A stretch of DNA of 64,000 nt from Purpureocillium takamizusanense. Taxonomy: Eukaryota > Ascomycota > Sordariomycetes > Hypocreales > Ophiocordycipitaceae. The notes under the pieces were generated by a model. The model was not told the origin of the DNA. It ran no database searches and saw nothing but the letters and a program-made list of their open reading frames with translations. The translations under genes and the position numbers were made by a program. Each line of letters begins with the position of its first letter. Positions within the stretch are counted from its first letter, which is position 1. Positions 11,908 through 22,375 of this stretch are shown piece after piece. The stretch lies in NCBI RefSeq assembly GCF_022605165.1, contig NC_063068.1:1302001-1366000 (forward strand), read 5' to 3'.

Positions 11908-12811
11908 GGCCCCCTAGGTCGTCGTCGTCGTGGTGGTAACCGCGGTCGTGGTCGGGGTCTGGAGTCGTGGCCGTTTGGTGGTGACGCTGCTGCCCACCAG
12001 CGCGTCTCCCCTCTTCTCTCAAGCGTTATCCGCCTTCTATTTGCGCGTGTGATTGCGTGTATGTGTATATCCGTAAATAGGGCTGGGCGTGTTCGCGCTT
12101 TTCTCGCCGGGCGAGCCCGTGGAAAGCTCCTGTGCGTATCCACGTATTCAGACTGTGAATATGGACGCAGACGGTGGTGCGCTTGTGTCTGCCACGTCCG
12201 CCCGTCGCTGATGTTACACCCGTGTCGCGGAGAGGACCATGGAAACGAGTACGGGAAGCCAGTGAGCGTGGTCGGGAGGTTGCGCCGCGTCAATAGCGAC
12301 AATCGTGGTGGTGCTCAAGGTTGGCTTTGTTTCGAGGTCCAAGTGACGTCGGGATTGGAGGGCTGAAGGCGATGTCGCCGCTGTCGCTGGCGGACGGAGC
12401 TAGGGGCGTGGGGCATAAGGTAGGCTTGGTGCCGCCTGCGTGTGGGTGGGGTGCATGCATCTCAGAAGCACCTCCACTCCAGACAGCTGCGAGCATGGAG
12501 GCTGCATCAAAAATTCACATACAGCCCGGCTGCTTCTTTCTCATCATCCTCTCACCATCCTCACATCTCTGACGCACCTCTCTCACGACCACACGCGTGC
12601 GTGCACCCGATAATGAGCTACTACTACCTGACGCTACCGGCATCACATATCAATTCAATCTGAGACTGTGCCGCCGTATATACTACTAAGTACTTCGTAG
12701 TTACCCAGGCACGGAGCTCTTTGAGAAAGTACCCCCACGACCCCGACGTTACCGCGCCGCCCGTCTCGCCATCACAGGGAAATCATTCAACCTCTCACGC
12801 GTGCCTATTCA
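11908..12811. other. Divergent upstream region, Rogdi / POP7
   Basis: Head-to-head spacing of about 0.9 kb. It contains one copy of the recurrent motif TACTTCGTA at 12691-12699 and C/T-rich stretches before POP7. No gene seen. Confidence 0.5.
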
Positions 12812-13209
12812 ATGGCGCCCGATAACGACGCCGGCAAGGCATCAGCCCCCTCTGCCAAGATGACATCACCACCGCGAGACTTTGAAAAACTAGCCCCCAT
12901 CCCCAAAGGTGCGAAGGACCACAACTTCACTTTACCGCACCGCATGCCCTCCTACATCACGTCGCTAACCTTCGTCCCGGGGTCTCCACCCTCTCTCTCG
13001 CACAGGCGCCAAAGTCCAGAAACGGCCCCTCACGCGGCGCCAGCTGCCCTCCTCCTCCAAGACGCCCATCGTCTACGTCTCCTCCTCCACGCCCTTCATG
13101 TCCGCCGTCCGGCGCGTCCAGAAGCACCTCGACCGCTCCCTCCGCAACGCCACCGCCGCCGCCCCGCGCAACGCGTCGCTGCACGCCCGCGTCGAGGGCC
13201 TCAGGCGCC

Positions 13210-13246
<37 letters not shown>

Positions 13247-13529
13247 TTCTTCTTCGGGCTCGGGGCCTTGCCACCACCACGGCGCCGGGGAGGCAGACGA
13301 TGATGCCGATCCCGGCGCGACGCGTGTGACCGTCACGGGCACGGGGCGCGCCGTGGAAAAGGTCCTCGGTGTCGCGGGCTGGTTCGAGCAAAAGGGCGAC
13401 TGTCTTGTTGCGCTGCGCACCGGGACTGTGGGGGCCGTCGACGACATCGTGGTTGAAAACGGGGAAGAGGAAGATGAAAGCCGTGTCAGGATGGTGAGCT
13501 GCCTCGAGGTCGTGGTGAGCCTCAAGTGA
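12812..13529 (+). CDS. POP7: RNase P / RNase MRP protein subunit Pop7 (Rpp20-like, Alba fold)
   Basis: Exons 12812-12908 and 13006-13529 give 206 residues. The join reads PIPKG+AKVQKRPL, the conserved segment just before the Alba domain in fungal Pop7. The domain itself has TPIVYVSSSTPFMSAVRRVQK (first strand and helix), VTVTGTGRAVEKVLGVAGWF, VALRTGTVGAVDDIVV and a final strand RVRMVSCLEVVVSL. Pop7 binds the P3 stem of RNase P/MRP RNA as a heterodimer with Pop6 and acts in tRNA and rRNA processing in the nucleus. A run of 12 alanines (residues 102-113; GCC repeat at 13212-13247) followed by Ser, Gly and His residues interrupts the domain between the first helix and the next strand. The intron has a GCTAAC branch point. 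Confidence 0.88.
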
Positions 13530-14235
13530 GGCACAACCCCCATACAACAGACTGGCTGTGTCATGGCAGGACGATGCGGCGGTGTCGTCACAAATTTGGA
13601 CCTCCCTTTAGGTCTGAACGTCGGAGAGGTTTCCGATGTCGTTAAGCGATTCTTTCACAACAAGCACACGCGAGAGCAGCTCTACGAAACACGCATCGGG
13701 AGCACGAGCATAGTCTTCGGCCCACCGACCGAACAACGCCAAGATGCCTCCACGCCATCACGCCTTTGACGGCATTGCGCACCTCAGAAACACGCCAGAT
13801 GAACCAACAAAGTCGTGTATTTGGAGCCACAAACTGTCCATGGCAACGACCGAGAAAAACCCGCGTGGCCGCCCCTGCGCCGTTCCCATGCTAAAGGCCG
13901 TTCTTCCAGCTCAGCTGGTACATGTCAAATATCAAGCAATCGCTGAGGCCCATCCTAAACCAGACTCCGGGGACCCTGCTCACGCGCCGCGCGGAGCGGC
14001 GGGTCCGCTATGCAAAAAGGGAAGACAAAATGCAGGCCCACGAACGATGCTGCATCAGGCGCTCCGTGGTATCGACCCGGACACAATGTCGGCTTACAGT
14101 GGAAAAAGCGGCGGAGGCTGAGTGGTGTCGTAGAGTAGTGGCTGCCTGGAAAGATTCAGGTCACGCGATACGCGCTGCACTCGCCACCGTTAGCCACCGC
14201 CGACGTCGGAAACGACTTTGGGTTCTCGATGCGAC
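13530..14235. other. Convergent intergenic region
   Basis: It lies between POP7 (+) and the DUF3237 gene (-). I see no convincing gene. Confidence 0.5.
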
Positions 14236-15274
14236 TCACTCGATTATTAGCTCCTCGCCGTGCCAGACTCCGCTGGCGACCCACAGGCCACAATTGACGA
14301 TCTCGGCGTAGCGCTTGTCCGGAGTCTTGACTGTGGCAAACATGCGGAAACCGTACTGCCGCGCGTCGATGTCCTTGGGCTGACGAGGACTCAGCAGCGC
14401 GTCGAGCGTGTCGCAGGGGCCGGAGAGAGAGCCCCTTGTGCGCATTTCCAGACTGTCCTTGAGGTCAGTTTCTTTATCCAACGGGTACAGGATCTGGGGG
14501 GGATGAGGGAGACCAACACGGCGGGAGGCTCGTCGGTCGTCTGCAGAACGAAAGCACCCTCGACGATGCGAATGGGTCGGAATCCTCGTGCTTGGCCCAG
14601 GTCATATCCGCCGGCCTGGTGAGAAGAATCTTGCAGTCAGCACGCCGGTCCGATGGCGCCATCGTTGTCGTCGTGTATGGCGAAAGACCTACCATTACCC
14701 GACCGTTCCCAAAGGAGCCCGACCAGCTCCCTCTGGAGATTGTGGTAATTTCCTTCTTGACGCGATTCTCGACCAGCGACGGCTCGGGGTTCAGTCCCAC
14801 GGCGATGCGGAAGTCAAACTCGAGGGTCGGCATTGGAAAAGTGATGGACGGACTAGGAAAGTGATGCAACGCGCGCTTGCAGGATTCCTCGACCGAGGTG
14901 CCGCTGCATCCGCCGTCGGACACACCATCGTCGTCGGCATCGTTGTCGTCTTTGGTGTGCCGTTGGTCGGTGATGCATGCAGCAAGGGAGCGCGGTGATG
15001 ATGAACCACCGACGCCGGTGCACTGGGCCTTGTTGGGGGAAGCGGCGGCGGCGGGGAATCGCAGGCCGGGGGTGATGTTGGTGTCCCAGTCAACAGAGTC
15101 GACCTCGTCGAGCCTGCGCTTATGAGAATCGTGAGTGGCATTGTGCTGTGTTTGTCCGTGGCTGCTCTGGTGGAGAGCTGGTGATGAGACGTGCAGACAG
15201 GCCATGGTAGCTGCCGTGACATCGGTCGGGGCCGTAGTCGTGGGGAGCGAGAGCGTCTCAGTCTCGGTGGCCAT
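14236..15274 (-). CDS. DUF3237-domain protein with N-terminal extension
   Basis: Exons 15274-14693, 14615-14518 and 14452-14236 give 298 residues. The C-terminal half matches DUF3237 (UPF0311): LEFDFRIAVGLNP, then GSWSGSFGNGRVM+AGGYDLGQ across intron 1, FVLQTTDEPPAV+LEMRTRGSLSGP across intron 2, and YGFRMFATVKTPDKRYAEIVNCGLWVASG at the end. Intron 2 (GTTGGT...CTGAC...CAG, 65 nt) contains a C7 tract that at first suggested a frameshift, but splicing restores the conserved order exactly. The family is a beta-barrel of unknown function in bacteria and fungi. The first 140 residues are Thr/Ser/Asp-rich, probably disordered, and specific to this gene. No signal peptide is evident. Confidence 0.82.
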
Positions 15275-15616
15275 GCTAGGCAGTGCGCTCTGCCCCTTTT
15301 GTTTTGAGGGTGCCTAGAGCACAACCCGGCCTCTCTTCCTTTTCCCCCGGTTCTCCTAATGATGAGATGTGACTGCGGCCGTGTGATCTCGGCGTGCCCA
15401 CGACTGGTTGCCGGAAAACAGAAAGATGGGCGTCGTGTCGTGTCGGAAGCGCTCTCGGGAGCCGATGTGCTGAGCGCTGCAGCCAAGTGGGACGAGACGA
15501 GCTCGAGAATCGGGTGAGATGTGGGCAGGGCCGGGTATTTCGTTGACGTCCGCGTCAGGGAATTGGGACTAACACGCGCTGGTGGTGCCGCAACTGCAAA
15601 TGCGGGACACGCGAGT

Positions 15617-15650
15617 TGGATGGATGGATGGATGGATGGATGGATGGGAT
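15617..15650. repeat. (TGGA)n tetranucleotide microsatellite
   Basis: About eight tandem copies of TGGA/GGAT are visible in the upstream region of the DUF3237 gene. It is a simple repeat with no further meaning claimed. Confidence 0.85.
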
Positions 15651-17361
15651 GGGCCGGTGGTGCGCGGGATCGATGAGGGGCAGGCAGGCAAATGAACCAA
15701 AGTGACGTCTCGCGTCAGTCAACTGGCTGGACGGGGTTGGAGTATTATACCCGGCCTGGGGGAGCTCGAGCTTGCCATTCGGCTCTCCGGAAGAATATGG
15801 GGATATCGGCGAGGGAGCTTAATAAACGGTGGAATCGCCGCCTCGCTAATAACGCCGCCGGCGCTGTTGGCAGTACGTAGGTGTGTGTAGGTACCTTGCC
15901 CATGGCCTTTCCACGCTGCTGCTGGTGCCGTGGGCCGCCACGGACGGTGGGCGGACTCGTCGCCTCGACCGCTACCCATGGGACAGGCCATCTCCGACAA
16001 CCTCTGGTCCGTGTCTGTTGGCAAGGTAGCACCTGGCTGGAATAAGTCCGGGCGGGCCGCAGCACTGCACGGGATAGGGTTTGGCAGGCTGGCTTCATGC
16101 AGCAAGTTTGACGGCCCGGATTTCAAATCGCCCGGCCCTCAGTGTCCGCTGACAGTGCACTACTACACCACTTCCTCCTCCTCTTCAGCGACGACGCGCC
16201 GCATGAATTGCTGACGGGACCCATCCGCTGTGGCGATGGGCCGGACAATCCAATACAAACCCATGCCCAGCAGCAGCACCTGAGGATGTGGCCGCCGGGT
16301 CTGTCGGGCACCGAGGGCGGCGAAGCGGCTGGAGCCCGCTTCGGGGCGATTATCAGGCCGCTACTGGCGGCTGGCGAGCCGCCAATGTCTTGTCCACCAC
16401 CCACTATTGTTGCTGAAGATGCCGCTGAGCAAGCATTGGCGGCGGGCATAAAAGGGAAATAATCACCGATGTCCTCAGCGGTGGGCAGTTCGGTCACTCC
16501 ACCGTCGTCTTACGTTGGCCTGTTGTTGTCGTCGTCGCTCCGACATGTTCTCGTGCTGAGGCCATGAAATGCCAAGTGCGTCCTGTCGTTTTGTCCTCGT
16601 CTGATCACTGGTTCTGAAGGATGCCAACTGCTAGTTACCGCCTGCAGCCTGCCCGCGGAGGTGAGGCGCTGACGGACTTGCGGGATTCCATTGGAATGCG
16701 AGCGGGACCCCCCGGGGAGGGGCCCTTCCTTTTTGTGTGTGCCGTGGAGCGCCCTCCTCGCCTTAACTCCGCGGCGGGGCCTCCGAAACCACTCGGCTGG
16801 CCGCCGACCCCGTCCATCCCGACAGCGGAGCCTTTTGTCTTGGGAGAAGGTCATTGTTTTCGCCGGCAAAGCGACTCGTGGCCATCATTGCGGCTCGACG
16901 AGAGATACGGGTGCTCGTAGGACCATCTCCGATGGACAAAGGGCGCTCAGCGCGGGAGGGCGTGGCGCCCTGGCTGGGCGAGCGACGGGAGGAGGGCGCC
17001 GGCAATGTGCTGCATAAGCGTCTGGTCAGTCAGCCAGCCAAGGCGTCTGGATCTGCTATGAAGCGTCCAGTAACGAAGGACGGGAGCATGTCGTAGCACA
17101 CCCACACCCACACACGACACACCCACCAGGTACGCATGTACGGTCCAGGCTGGCGAACCAAGCGCGAGCTTATTTTCGCTGCGTCGACCAGGATGGATGC
17201 GGTCGATCTGGCAATAATGCTCGATGGCAGCCGACTTGTCAAATGCTGGGTTCTTGAGCGACCGCATACGGCTATCGGACCCTGGATGGAGGTCGAGCTG
17301 GGCCGGTAACTTTTGGAGACATACGAAGTGGTAGTGGTAGCAGATATGTAATCAGTGTCGG

Positions 17362-17377
17362 TACGAAGTACGAAGTA
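17362..17377. repeat. Overlapping pair of the recurrent TACGAAGTA motif
   Basis: Two copies of TACGAAGTA overlap by two bases. Other exact copies in either orientation lie at 12691, 23065, 29372 and 32090, all in non-coding DNA (see findings). Confidence 0.6.
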
Positions 17378-19310
17378 ATCAACGTGGCTGCTGACCAACG
17401 ACATGCGTGCCGGGCCAGCATTGTATTTGTAGGCGATAATGCGAAGCAAGCCGCTCAATCGGCAGTCGTATTTATGAGCGAAAATTGGAGGATTTTGTCG
17501 GCGACGCTGGTTGTTGCAACAGGCGAGATAAGGCTTTACTTGCGAGGACGAGGAAGGCGACGTGTGAAGGAACGGATGCCCGAGTGCTCTTTCCTTAACA
17601 GACTCACTCTCAGCTACTTTGCTTCGATACCTCAGTAGCAAGTATACTGTCCAGGAAGGTGACTAACTAGCTCCCCGTGCCCGAAGGCTCCTGCCCTAGA
17701 GGCCTGTCCCAAGTAGGTGGGGTAGCCACTCAGGGCACTTCCAGATCTGAGTGCATGAGATGATGGGTTTAGCTCATCAGTCCCTGGTCAGCCAATATGG
17801 GAATCTCGCAATCCACATAGATAAACGCGCGTGCCTCGCCACCTCTCCATCTTTCTGCAAACCCCGCGGCCAAGGGACTCGATAAAGCTGCCGGCGCTCG
17901 ACCACTGCGGCCCGAGACATGTCAAAAACCTTGAGCCCGCCGATTCGGTCCGCAGCGCTCCACGGTAGGTACGCGTACCAAGTCCATGGGACCCACCACC
18001 ACAACTCACATTGCTTGTTGCCTTGCCCACCTGTCATTCTGCATCTCTGCAACCGGCCCCCCCCCAAAGCCTTCTTCCGCTGAGCCAGTCCTACCGTCGA
18101 CGCGCAAGGGGCAGCAAAGGCCATATCTTGAGTTTTCGCCGACCCGACTGTTACACACTTTGCGCCCTGGAATTTTCTGGACATGGGACCTCGGAGACTC
18201 ACAGAAAACGGCGTCAATGTGCTTCACTCGAGTCATGCAAGAAGCTGTTGCTCCCTCGCTGACGAGACGACGCTGCCCTCCACTCGTCCCGAGCCCCCCC
18301 GCCCCCCGGGGGAGAGCTCAACATCAGATGCTGGTGCCCAGTGAATACACTCGATATGCCACGCGTTTCCTCACAGCTGAGGCCGCTCACAGCCTACCAC
18401 GAAGGCCAGTTCTTACCAAACAGGCGCGGTGACATGTCGTGGCGATAACGTGAGTTTGACGGTTTGGAATCATGTCACGAGCCAGGCGACGCGGCTTTCC
18501 CGGTGGCATGGGCTCTGTCAATTGTCCCCCTGACAGGACCAACAAAGGCTTGGTTGAGAAGATAGAGCGACGAGGCCGGGCGTAGTTGGGACAAGTAGTT
18601 CACCTATGAGAGCGGCTTGTCGGTAAATTTCCACGCGATCGAAATGGTTGTTTGTCGGCATCGCGCTTCGATAGTGCTATGCGCAACATACATTGGGCTG
18701 TCGAGCCCTTGACCCTCGTCGGTATGTAGGACATGGCTCACACGAGCCCTCGGGGCAACGCCCGAGTTTCTCCATAACCTGCAACGTCTCACCTGCGAGC
18801 CTCAGCTGACTTGCGCACCGAGCTCCCACCACTTGACCTTCAAACTCGTAGTCTTTAGCAAATATATTCAGTAGTAACAGTAGATAGACGAGTCACGCTC
18901 AGTACTATGCTTTCCTCCATGTCGCCAAAACATCTCTAAGCGCCCACTTGCATTCAACTCGTGCCATAACTCTTCTTTCGCGCAGTCCGATCAGCTTTCA
19001 TCAAGTTCCGACAAGCGCACTGGTCCTCTTTCTCTGTTCCGCCGCTATGCATACTCTTGGAACCAGCACGCACATTGGGAAGCGCAGGAGAGCCCGGCCC
19101 GTCTCACGAAGGGCTCGAGCTTCTAGGATTCGTCTCCCGGAGCGTGAACTCGTAAGCCGGCCGCGTCCACTCGAAACAGTAGTTATGTAATGAAGATACT
19201 GCTCGGACCAAGATGTCGGTGCTCAGGACCTCCACCCCCAAGACGAGGAATCGTCGGCCCTTAGGCCAGCCGCATCGGCCTATGACGGTGACATAGGATT
19301 TCTGTTTGGC

Positions 19311-19318
19311 ATAAATAG
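19311..19318 (+). promoter_or_regulatory. TATA-like box of the cysteine-rich secreted protein gene
   Basis: ATAAATAG lies 271 bases before the chosen ATG. It is a good TATA match placed upstream of a roughly 240-base leader. Its functional status is inferred from position only. Confidence 0.4.
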
Positions 19319-19421
19319 CGGCGTCATGTCCCACATGTAAGTGGGTTGGCTTGCTACTCAGCTTCCTCGTTGCTGCCTACGGACACTCTGCAACACATCT
19401 GCCTGTGAGACTCTACAAGGA

Positions 19422-19463
19422 CACTTGGTCTTTACCATTGAGCACTTGGTCTTTACCATTGAG
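19422..19463 (+). repeat. Perfect 21-bp tandem duplication in the 5' leader
   Basis: Two head-to-tail copies of a 21-base unit beginning CACTTGGTC and ending CCATTGAG occupy 19422-19442 and 19443-19463. They lie between the TATA-like box and the start codon of the cysteine-rich protein gene. Confidence 0.9.
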
Positions 19464-19581
19464 CAGACAAGAACGTTGGGTTCACCTTGAACCAAGTTCG
19501 ACGGCGAGCGCGAAGCAGAAGACAACCCCCTTATCTCAACTACGCCTATCTGCCAGCGCATACAGGCCGCCACCCGCCGTC

Positions 19582-20415
19582 ATGCACGCGTCCACCATCG
19601 CCTTCTTCGCCGGCCTCGCTACCCTCGCCTTCGCGAGCACCGCCCTCCCTGCCGCCACCACCACCGCCACCACCACCCATCCTGAGAAAAGAGAAGGCTA
19701 CATAAAGACCGGTCCCAACAGGGGCAACGTCTACCACGGGATGAAGTCCGGAGCGGGCACTCAGAACCATCATCACTCCCGCTCTGCGCCGGACGCCTGC
19801 GCCGCCGGGTGCAACGGCGATTTCCAGCAGTGCATCAAGGCTGGCACCGCCATCCAAGTATGCTCATCCAGCTACGCCTCCTGCCTCGGGCACAATCCCT
19901 TCGACAGGAACCCTTTCGAGGAGCCCACGACCTGCACGAAGGCTCTCTACCCCAGCCCCGATGATGCGCCAGACGCCTGCGCCGCCAAGTGCAACGGCGA
20001 CTTCCAGCAGTGCTTCAAGGACAGCAAGCCTATGCAGACCTGCGTCTCCGACTACACCCACTGCCTTGGGTACAACCCATTCGAAAAGCTTCCATTCCGG
20101 GAGCCCACGGCCTGCAATAAGAAATCCATGCCAGAGAAGCGCCAGACAATATTGTGTGTGCACCAGTGCGAAACGACCTACAGCTGGTGCAAGATGATCC
20201 ACGGGTCTCATTGTGACGCAGATCGGATCAGATGTCTCGATAAATGTCGTCCAGTCTACGGGAGGGCCCTCAACACAAGAACAGAGCGGCCAGAGAAGCG
20301 CGAGATGGGATGTAAGACTATATGCACCGACCGTGAGATTCTCTGCGCCATGTTCCGGAAGCAGGATTATTGTGCGGAGAAAAAAGACAAGTGTTGGGAA
20401 AAATGTAACTCATAA
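19582..20415 (+). CDS. Secreted cysteine-rich protein with four C6 modules and PEKR (Kex2-type) sites
   Basis: Intronless, 277 residues, family not recognised. The open frame continues upstream but the first ATG is at 19582, and it begins a clear signal peptide (ASTIAFFAGLATLAFASTALPA). Three PEKR sequences end at residues 37, 187 and 240 and look like Kex2-type cleavage sites. Between them are four modules of six cysteines. A (C73-C118) and B (C133-C178) are repeats at an exact 60-residue spacing, C-x3-C-x6-C-x9-C-x6-C-x16-C, sharing DACAA-CNGDFQQC. C (C192-C222) and D (C244-C275) are C-x3-C-x6-C-x7/8-C-x6-C-x3-C. All four share the C-x3-C-x6-C start. Cleavage would release a two-module A-B piece and single-module C and D peptides. 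The role may be extracellular or effector-like; this is inference only. It sits in a gene-poor region near another secreted-protein gene. Confidence 0.85.
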   Translation: MHASTIAFFAGLATLAFASTALPAATTTATTTHPEKREGYIKTGPNRGNVYHGMKSGAGTQNHHHSRSAPDACAAGCNGDFQQCIKAGTAIQVCSSSYASCLGHNPFDRNPFEEPTTCTKALYPSPDDAPDACAAKCNGDFQQCFKDSKPMQTCVSDYTHCLGYNPFEKLPFREPTACNKKSMPEKRQTILCVHQCETTYSWCKMIHGSHCDADRIRCLDKCRPVYGRALNTRTERPEKREMGCKTICTDREILCAMFRKQDYCAEKKDKCWEKCNS

Positions 20416-21267
20416 ACTTAAGCGACCCTCAGAAGAACAGAGTGGCGATAGAACGCATCGATGCGGAGCCTGGGCTGTTGGTCGACCGCAACAGGTACCC
20501 GATTGCGCGACTGACCGAGCGGTCGTTGACGTTTTTCCTCTCCCCCCCCCCCGTTTTCCCTTTTTCCTTTGTAACAGTCTTATCCTTTTGTCTTTGGTAT
20601 TGGCAACCCATGTATATAGCCAGTTGCGTCGTATATAGCATCGTTGTCTTGCAGATCTATCTAGTATCCACCTCATTGGCGTTGCGAACACCACCTCTCT
20701 CCTCAACCGCTTTACTTCTCAGAGCCGAGTGCCAGACTACGTGAAAGGAATGACTACCACAGCGCCAGTCACCTCGCCGAGCATAGCCCCCCCTTTTCGG
20801 CACGTAAGTGAGTCTGGAGCTGATGGACATACGTGTCCTCAAAGCGCTCGTGATGTACAGAGCCCTCGAAAGCCGGTATTAGATCATCCGAGCACGAGCC
20901 GTGGAGGTGGGTTTAGCCCGAGACAATCCCCAAACTCTCATGGGTCATGACGACGGGAAAGTGGGGGGTAGTGACTGAAGTGCGGCTTCACAAGCCATCA
21001 TGTTAATTTACATGTGATTACAGTTTCGCAGGACAAGTGTCTGTGCAACGTCTAGTGTACGTCAGCTATAGCTTGCAATAGCCGTCGGCAATTTTGGCGT
21101 AATTCCGAGCGTCTACTTTACAAGGCGGTTTCGGGGTTTTCAACCTGCTTGAGATTTGATGGCATTGAAAAGGCTATATCTTGCTTCTTTTCCATTCCAA
21201 CTGGCTGGTCTTCGCCTTCAGCTAAATGCATACCGAGGCATGAACTGGTGAAAAACCTACGGTCGCC
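20416..21267. other. Intergenic, 3' of the cysteine-rich gene and upstream of PAQR gene
   Basis: A C/T-rich tract lies at 20535-20575. The right part (20990-21130) is AT-richer than the coding DNA. No gene seen. Confidence 0.45.
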
Positions 21268-22375
21268 ATGGAAAGAAGTGCCTCTACACGGCGCGGTGCG
21301 AGCATTAAACAAGAACATGTTGCTAATCGCCGAGGGTTGACTTGGGAGCAAGTTGGTGAGTTATTACATGTATATACATGGCGAGGGATTCCCCGCTGAC
21401 CGTATTATATAGCGCCGTGGCAAAGGTATGATAAAGATTCAACAGTAGTACCGACTCCCCAGCATCTTACTCATTTACATCATCTTAGGGATAACGATTT
21501 TATCCTTACGGGATATAGGTACGGCTTAAGTTCGCTATTAAACAATGCTGAAGCTAATCGATGAATGAAGACAAGCATCTTACTCGTACATCACATCCTT
21601 ATGGAGTGCCATAGACATGCACAATGAGACCGGTGCGTCACCCCACCAGTCTGTTCATGATGGACGAGTGCTAACATCAATCTCAGCCAACATTTGGTCG
21701 CACCTTCTCGGGGCCTTGTACATTCTCGTCAAGCTGTTCAACTTCATGCACGGGAGAGCACTCACAGTACACGCGACCGACGCAATCGCCGTTGCTCTCT
21801 TCTTCTTGAGCTGTGTGGCATGTTTCCTCATGTCGGCATCCTACCATTGCCTATCCGACCACAGCCCGGGCATCAATCGCCTAGGTAACCAGCTCGACCA
21901 CCTCGGCATCGTTGTCATCTTCTGGGGGGCCAGCACCTCGGCCTGTCATTTCGTCTTCGCGTCTCGAGACACGCTGAAGGCCACCTATATCCTCGTCTTG
22001 TCGGTTTCCGCGGCAGTCTGCGGGTGGTTCACGCTGCAGCCCATGTTCCGGACGCCGCGGTTCCGCTCCGCGAGAGCCCTGACATACTCCTTGCTCGGCT
22101 TGTCCATGGCCATACCGTTCGTCCACGTCCTTCTTGAGATGGAACTAGAAGAGCTGGATGAGAAAATGGAATTGTCCTCGTTCTTGGGCATGATACTCCT
22201 TGTTTTTCTGGGCGGACTCATGTACGCCGTGAGGGTGCCGGAGCGCTGGTTTCCTGGAACGTTTGATGTTTTGGGTCAGAGTCACAACTGGCTACATGTA
22301 CTGGTTCTGGCGGCAGCTTTACTTAGACTGGACGGCCTGTTAGATCTTCTGGCTAATAAGAATTACGCGCTTTAG
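21268..22375 (+). CDS. PAQR-family seven-helix membrane protein (adiponectin receptor / Izh / hemolysin III type)
   Basis: Five exons: 21268-21355, 21413-21425, 21489-21518, 21571-21632 and 21687-22375, giving 293 residues. Exon 2 is only 13 nt and exon 3 is 30 nt. The joined N-terminus reads LTWEQ, VAPWQR, DNDFILTGYR, ASYSYITSLWSAIDMHNET and ANIWSHLLG, which is the diagnostic PAQR start. Intron 4 is a multiple of three without a stop, so a one-exon reading beginning at 21617 is possible but loses this conserved region. SASYHC (about helix 2-3), NQLDHLGIVV and FPGTFDVLGQSHNWLHVLV carry the conserved His/Asp/Ser that bind zinc in this family. Fungal members affect zinc and lipid/sphingolipid homeostasis. 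The start ATG follows GTCGCC. Confidence 0.88.

Larger units (their letters stand above)
15275..19310. other. Gene-poor region, about 4 kb
   Basis: I find no open frame with recognisable domain content on either strand. It holds a (TGGA)n tract near 15618-15650, two overlapping TACGAAGTA motifs at 17362-17377, and many short non-conserved frames. It may carry regulatory DNA or decayed sequence, and an unrecognised gene with several small exons cannot be excluded. Confidence 0.4.

Noticed and set aside
14454..14530. Apparent frameshift at a C7 run in the DUF3237 gene
   Set aside because: A 65-nt intron (14517-14453) with GTTGGT donor, CTGAC branch and CAG acceptor removes the run and restores the conserved AVLEMRTRG sequence.
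19351..19581. Upstream extension of the cysteine-rich frame
   Set aside because: There is no ATG in this stretch (it starts at TTG), it contains the 21-bp tandem repeat, and a textbook signal peptide begins at 19582.
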